NCBI RefSeq assembly: GCF_001729785.1 | Contig: NZ_CP017183.1 | Location: forward strand, 3,410,001-3,474,000 | Origin: Enterobacter hormaechei subsp. xiangfangensis | GTDB taxonomy: Bacteria; Pseudomonadota; Gammaproteobacteria; Enterobacterales; Enterobacteriaceae | Reading direction: 5' to 3' | Length of the DNA: 64,000 bases | Notes under the pieces: model-generated | The model's input: the letters and a program-made list of their open reading frames with translations, nothing else | Told to the model about the DNA's origin: nothing | The model's database searches: none | Shown here: positions 61,426-64,000 of the stretch, one piece after another | How positions within the stretch are numbered: the first letter of the stretch is position 1 | How the letters are laid out: the number at the start of each line of letters is the position of its first letter | Program-made: the position numbers and the translations under genes

Positions 61426-62638
61426 GGAAGTCGTACCAACACCGCGTCCGACGTTTAAAAGAACGTTGCGGCGAATCAGCATGATAAGCGTCATTATAAC
61501 GATGACGTTTATATGGTTGCTGCTGTGTTTCGCTTCCGTGGTGACATTAAAGCAATACGCGCAAAAAAACCTCGAACTTACCGGCGCCACCATGAGCCAC
61601 AGCCTTGAAGCCTCTCTGGTGTTCAACGATGCCATGGCAGCAAATGAAACGCTGGCGACCCTCGGCAAGCAGGGGCAGTTTGCCGTGGCGGAAGTGCTTA
61701 ATGCACATCATAAACGGTTTGCCTGGTGGTCGTGGAACCCGGCGGATAATACCGACACGCTGGGCGCGCTGGTCAACCGGTGGCTGTTCCCTGTTCCTGT
61801 CGCACAGCCCATCATACATAACGGCAATGTGATTGGCGAAATTCGTCTGACCGCACGCGACAGCCTGATTAGCCACTTTATCTGGCTCTCGTTTGCAGTC
61901 CTCACCGGGTGCATTCTTTTTGCTTCTGCCGTCGCATTGACCATCACCCGCTCGCTACATCATGGCATGGTTGTTGAAATGCAAAACATCACTGACGTTG
62001 TGCATGACGTTCGCACCAACCGCAACTTTTCTCGCCGGGTAACGGAAGGCCGCATTGAAGAGTTCCACCAGTTTGGAGAAGACTTCAACAGCCTGCTGGA
62101 TGAAATGGAAGAGTGGCAGCTCAAACTACAGGCGAAAAACGCTCAACTGTTGCGTACCGCCATGCACGATCCGCTCACGGGGCTTGCAAACCGCGCCGCG
62201 TTTCGCAACAACATTGCAGCATTAATGAATGACGCTTCGGCAAAAACCAATTCCGCCCTGCTATTTCTGGACGGTGATAACTTCAAGTTTATCAATGACA
62301 CCTGGGGTCATGCCGCGGGTGACTGCGTTCTGATCGAAGCCGCAAAAAGGATGGTCGAATTTGGCGAAAAACGTCATCAGTCTTACCGTCTTGGCGGCGA
62401 CGAATTTGCCATGATCCTTTACGGCGTCCACACCGCGCGTGAGGTCGAATATATTTGCGCTGCGCTGTCGCAGCAATTTATCCGTCCGTTTGATCTGCAT
62501 AACGGGCACACAGCATCAATGTCACTCAGCATTGGCTTTGCTCTGGCATGGGAAAATGCCTCCGTTGAGGCCTTACTGGAGCAAGCCGATCGCAATATGT
62601 ATCTGGTCAAAAACCAGCGTTCGAAAACAATATCCTGA
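61418..62638 (+). CDS. dgcN: Diguanylate cyclase DgcN (YfiN)
   Basis: DgcN makes c-di-GMP and can halt cell division under envelope stress. The 406-residue protein has TM1 (about 24-45), a periplasmic CHASE8-like domain, TM2 (about 150-172), a HAMP domain and a GGDEF domain with intact active-site motif RLGGDEFAM. It is flanked by its inhibitor yfiR and activator yfiB, so the switch is complete. Confidence 0.95.
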   Translation: MNKEVVPTPRPTFKRTLRRISMISVIITMTFIWLLLCFASVVTLKQYAQKNLELTGATMSHSLEASLVFNDAMAANETLATLGKQGQFAVAEVLNAHHKRFAWWSWNPADNTDTLGALVNRWLFPVPVAQPIIHNGNVIGEIRLTARDSLISHFIWLSFAVLTGCILFASAVALTITRSLHHGMVVEMQNITDVVHDVRTNRNFSRRVTEGRIEEFHQFGEDFNSLLDEMEEWQLKLQAKNAQLLRTAMHDPLTGLANRAAFRNNIAALMNDASAKTNSALLFLDGDNFKFINDTWGHAAGDCVLIEAAKRMVEFGEKRHQSYRLGGDEFAMILYGVHTAREVEYICAALSQQFIRPFDLHNGHTASMSLSIGFALAWENASVEALLEQADRNMYLVKNQRSKTIS

Positions 62639-62650
62639 AAGGAAGACGAT

Positions 62651-63136
62651 ATGTTAAAGCGATATTTTGCGCCGTTGTTACTGGCATCACTGGCAATGTC
62701 CGGATGCCAGTCATCCCCTGAAGGGAAATTCACGCCAGAGCAAATCGCGGCCATGAAATCCTATGGCTTTAACGAACTGAATGGCGACTGGTCTCTGGGC
62801 CTGTCAGATAAGATCCTGTTTGATAAAAATGACGCCAGGCTGCGCCCGGAAAGTGAAACGCAGATCCAGACTATGGCCTCACGCCTGGCGGCAACCGGCC
62901 TGAACCACGCCCGGATGGATGGCCATACGGATAACTATGGCGAAGAGAGCTACAACGAAGCGCTTTCGTTAAAACGTGCCAATGTTGTGGCGGATGCCTG
63001 GGCGAAGGGCGCGAACATCCCGCGCAGCAACCTCACCACGCGGGGCTTAGGCAAAAAATACCCTGTCAGCAGCAACCGCACTGCACAGGGGCGCGCTGAA
63101 AACCGCCGGGTTGCGGTAGTCATCAGCACGCCTTAA
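62651..63136 (+). CDS. yfiB: YfiB, OmpA-like lipoprotein
   Basis: YfiB is an outer-membrane lipoprotein that sequesters YfiR and so activates DgcN. The 161-residue precursor has lipobox AMSGC and an OmpA-like peptidoglycan-binding domain (KILFDKNDARLRPESETQIQTMA, MDGHTDNYGEESYNEALSLKRANVVADAW, TRGLGKKYPVSSNRTAQGRAENRRVAV). Confidence 0.94.
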   Translation: MLKRYFAPLLLASLAMSGCQSSPEGKFTPEQIAAMKSYGFNELNGDWSLGLSDKILFDKNDARLRPESETQIQTMASRLAATGLNHARMDGHTDNYGEESYNEALSLKRANVVADAWAKGANIPRSNLTTRGLGKKYPVSSNRTAQGRAENRRVAVVISTP

Positions 63137-63138
63137 GG

Positions 63139-64000
63139 CTATTTAACGGATGTTCCGGCGAGCGACACGCCTGAAACCGCTCGCCAGCGCAGCCAGTCAA
63201 TCACAATAAAGACCACCAGACTGACGCCCATTACTGGCAACGCCAGCCCCAGCAGGAGGCTTATCAGGAACGTCACTCCCCTTCCCCACAGCGGCAATGC
63301 CAGCCAGCTTTGACAGAGCGTCTGTACCGGGTTCGCGGCTGACGTTGCAGGGCGACGCATCCACCACATCCGGTATCCCCAGATAATCAACACGCACAGC
63401 GCAACGCCAAACGCGATGAGCAGCAGCTGATTTGCCAGACCAAACAGGATCCCCATATGGAAATCCACGCCCCAGCGGGTGAGTTTAGCCATCAGCGGGA
63501 AATCCCCGAAGCGAGTGCTGTCCAGCACCTTCAGTGAGTGGGGATCCACGGCAACGGCATCAACCTGCGTCGGCCAGCGGCGATCGATTTCCGTCACCGT
63601 CCAGGCCTGGTCGTCCCTGCTTGCCGGGCGGATCTCAACCTTTTTCGCATCAATTCCTGACTGGCGGGCGGCCTGCAATACGCTGTCAAAAAGCGACAGT
63701 TCAACAGGCATTTCAGGCATCGTCATTCCCCCGTGATGACCACGATGTTCGGCGTGTTCATCCCTCATTTCCGGCGCACCGGAAAGGGTGGTATTTACCT
63801 GCGGCGTCAGCCAGTTCATCTCTGCACGCAGCTTATCGACGTTGCCACCGGCCCATTGTGACCAGGTTAACCCGGTGACTGAGAACAGCAGCATTCCCGT
63901 CAGTAACGTCCAGCCTAAGATCACATGCAGGCGACGACGATTCTGGAAACGATTGTTAATACGGCGCTTCGGTCGGGTGTAGAACCACAGCGCGATCCCG
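63139..64000 (-). CDS. PepSY-domain membrane protein, 5' end beyond the window
   Basis: The frame is open from the right window edge. It shows a basic segment (RPKRRINNRFQNRRRLHV), a membrane span (ILGWTLLTGMLLFSVTGLTW), a PepSY-containing periplasmic part with His-rich DEHAEHRGHHGGMTMPEMP, and three further spans (for example LLIAFGVALCVLIIWGYRMWW). It resembles PepSY-associated TM (PiuB-like) proteins, often linked to siderophore or metal reduction. It is convergent with yfiB. Confidence 0.8.
   Translation of the reverse strand, partial: GIALWFYTRPKRRINNRFQNRRRLHVILGWTLLTGMLLFSVTGLTWSQWAGGNVDKLRAEMNWLTPQVNTTLSGAPEMRDEHAEHRGHHGGMTMPEMPVELSLFDSVLQAARQSGIDAKKVEIRPASRDDQAWTVTEIDRRWPTQVDAVAVDPHSLKVLDSTRFGDFPLMAKLTRWGVDFHMGILFGLANQLLLIAFGVALCVLIIWGYRMWWMRRPATSAANPVQTLCQSWLALPLWGRGVTFLISLLLGLALPVMGVSLVVFIVIDWLRWRAVSGVSLAGTSVK

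Overview
The window is chromosomal DNA of an Enterobacteriaceae bacterium, most likely Enterobacter or a close relative such as Leclercia or Lelliottia. Gene order matches the E. coli era-to-yfiB region almost gene for gene, protein identity to the E. coli homologues is high, and prophage proteins are of Enterobacter/lambdoid type. The genus is an inference; the rRNA operon would settle it.

Layout. (1) 1-4411, minus strand: era (partial), rnc, lepB, lepA. (2) 4374-26535: a 22 kb prophage integrated into the 5' end of lepA. It is flanked by a 14 bp identical core inside a longer imperfect repeat, with arm-type integrase repeats at both ends. (3) 26730-44055: rseC-rseB-rseA-rpoE, nadB, trmN6, srmB, grcA, ung, yfiF, trxC, tapT, patZ, pssA, yfiM, kgtP and a DUF4385 gene. 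(4) 44182-49582: a complete rRNA operon on the minus strand (16S, tRNA-Glu(UUC), 23S, 5S) with P1 and P2 promoters. (5) 49706-64000: clpB, pgeF, rluD, bamD, raiA, pheL-pheA, an SMP-30-type lactonase, tyrA, aroF, yfiL, the yfiR-dgcN-yfiB cyclic-di-GMP module and a partial PepSY membrane protein.

The prophage is defective. One deletion fuses the first ~69 codons of the large terminase to the C-terminus of the tail-tip protein gpJ, removing nearly all head and tail genes. A second gap near 22540 removes the immunity and replication region (cI, cro, O, P). What remains is integrase/excisionase, RecT, a DinI-like gene with a perfect LexA box, nin-region genes with RusA, a Q-type antiterminator, a lysis cassette, small tail genes, and a Gin-type invertase beside two inverted, headless tail-fibre cassettes.

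The most notable system lies at the left end (5234-8293). A TnpB-derived protein has lost its RuvC nuclease: the catalytic Asp of RuvC-I is replaced, and the zinc ribbon and RuvC-III are deleted. Just downstream is a guide-RNA-like element whose DNA still encodes a fossil of the ancestral TnpB C-terminus. Upstream is an intact prophage flagellin gene with its own sigma-28 promoter. This is the architecture of a TldR (TnpB-like nuclease-dead repressor) module: the RNA-guided protein is expected to silence the host fliC promoter while the prophage flagellin, FliCP, replaces the host filament. The candidate guide, placed beside a GTTAT motif, reads directly into a sigma-28 -10 element, whereas the prophage flagellin promoter lacks both that motif and the matching seed. 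TldR-FliC pairs are already described as a family in enterobacterial prophages; new here are the locus-specific details and its survival in an otherwise wrecked prophage.

Integration also rewired lepA. Its first codons and promoter now come from phage DNA, and the original lepA promoter and start are stranded at the far end, pointing into the integrase gene.
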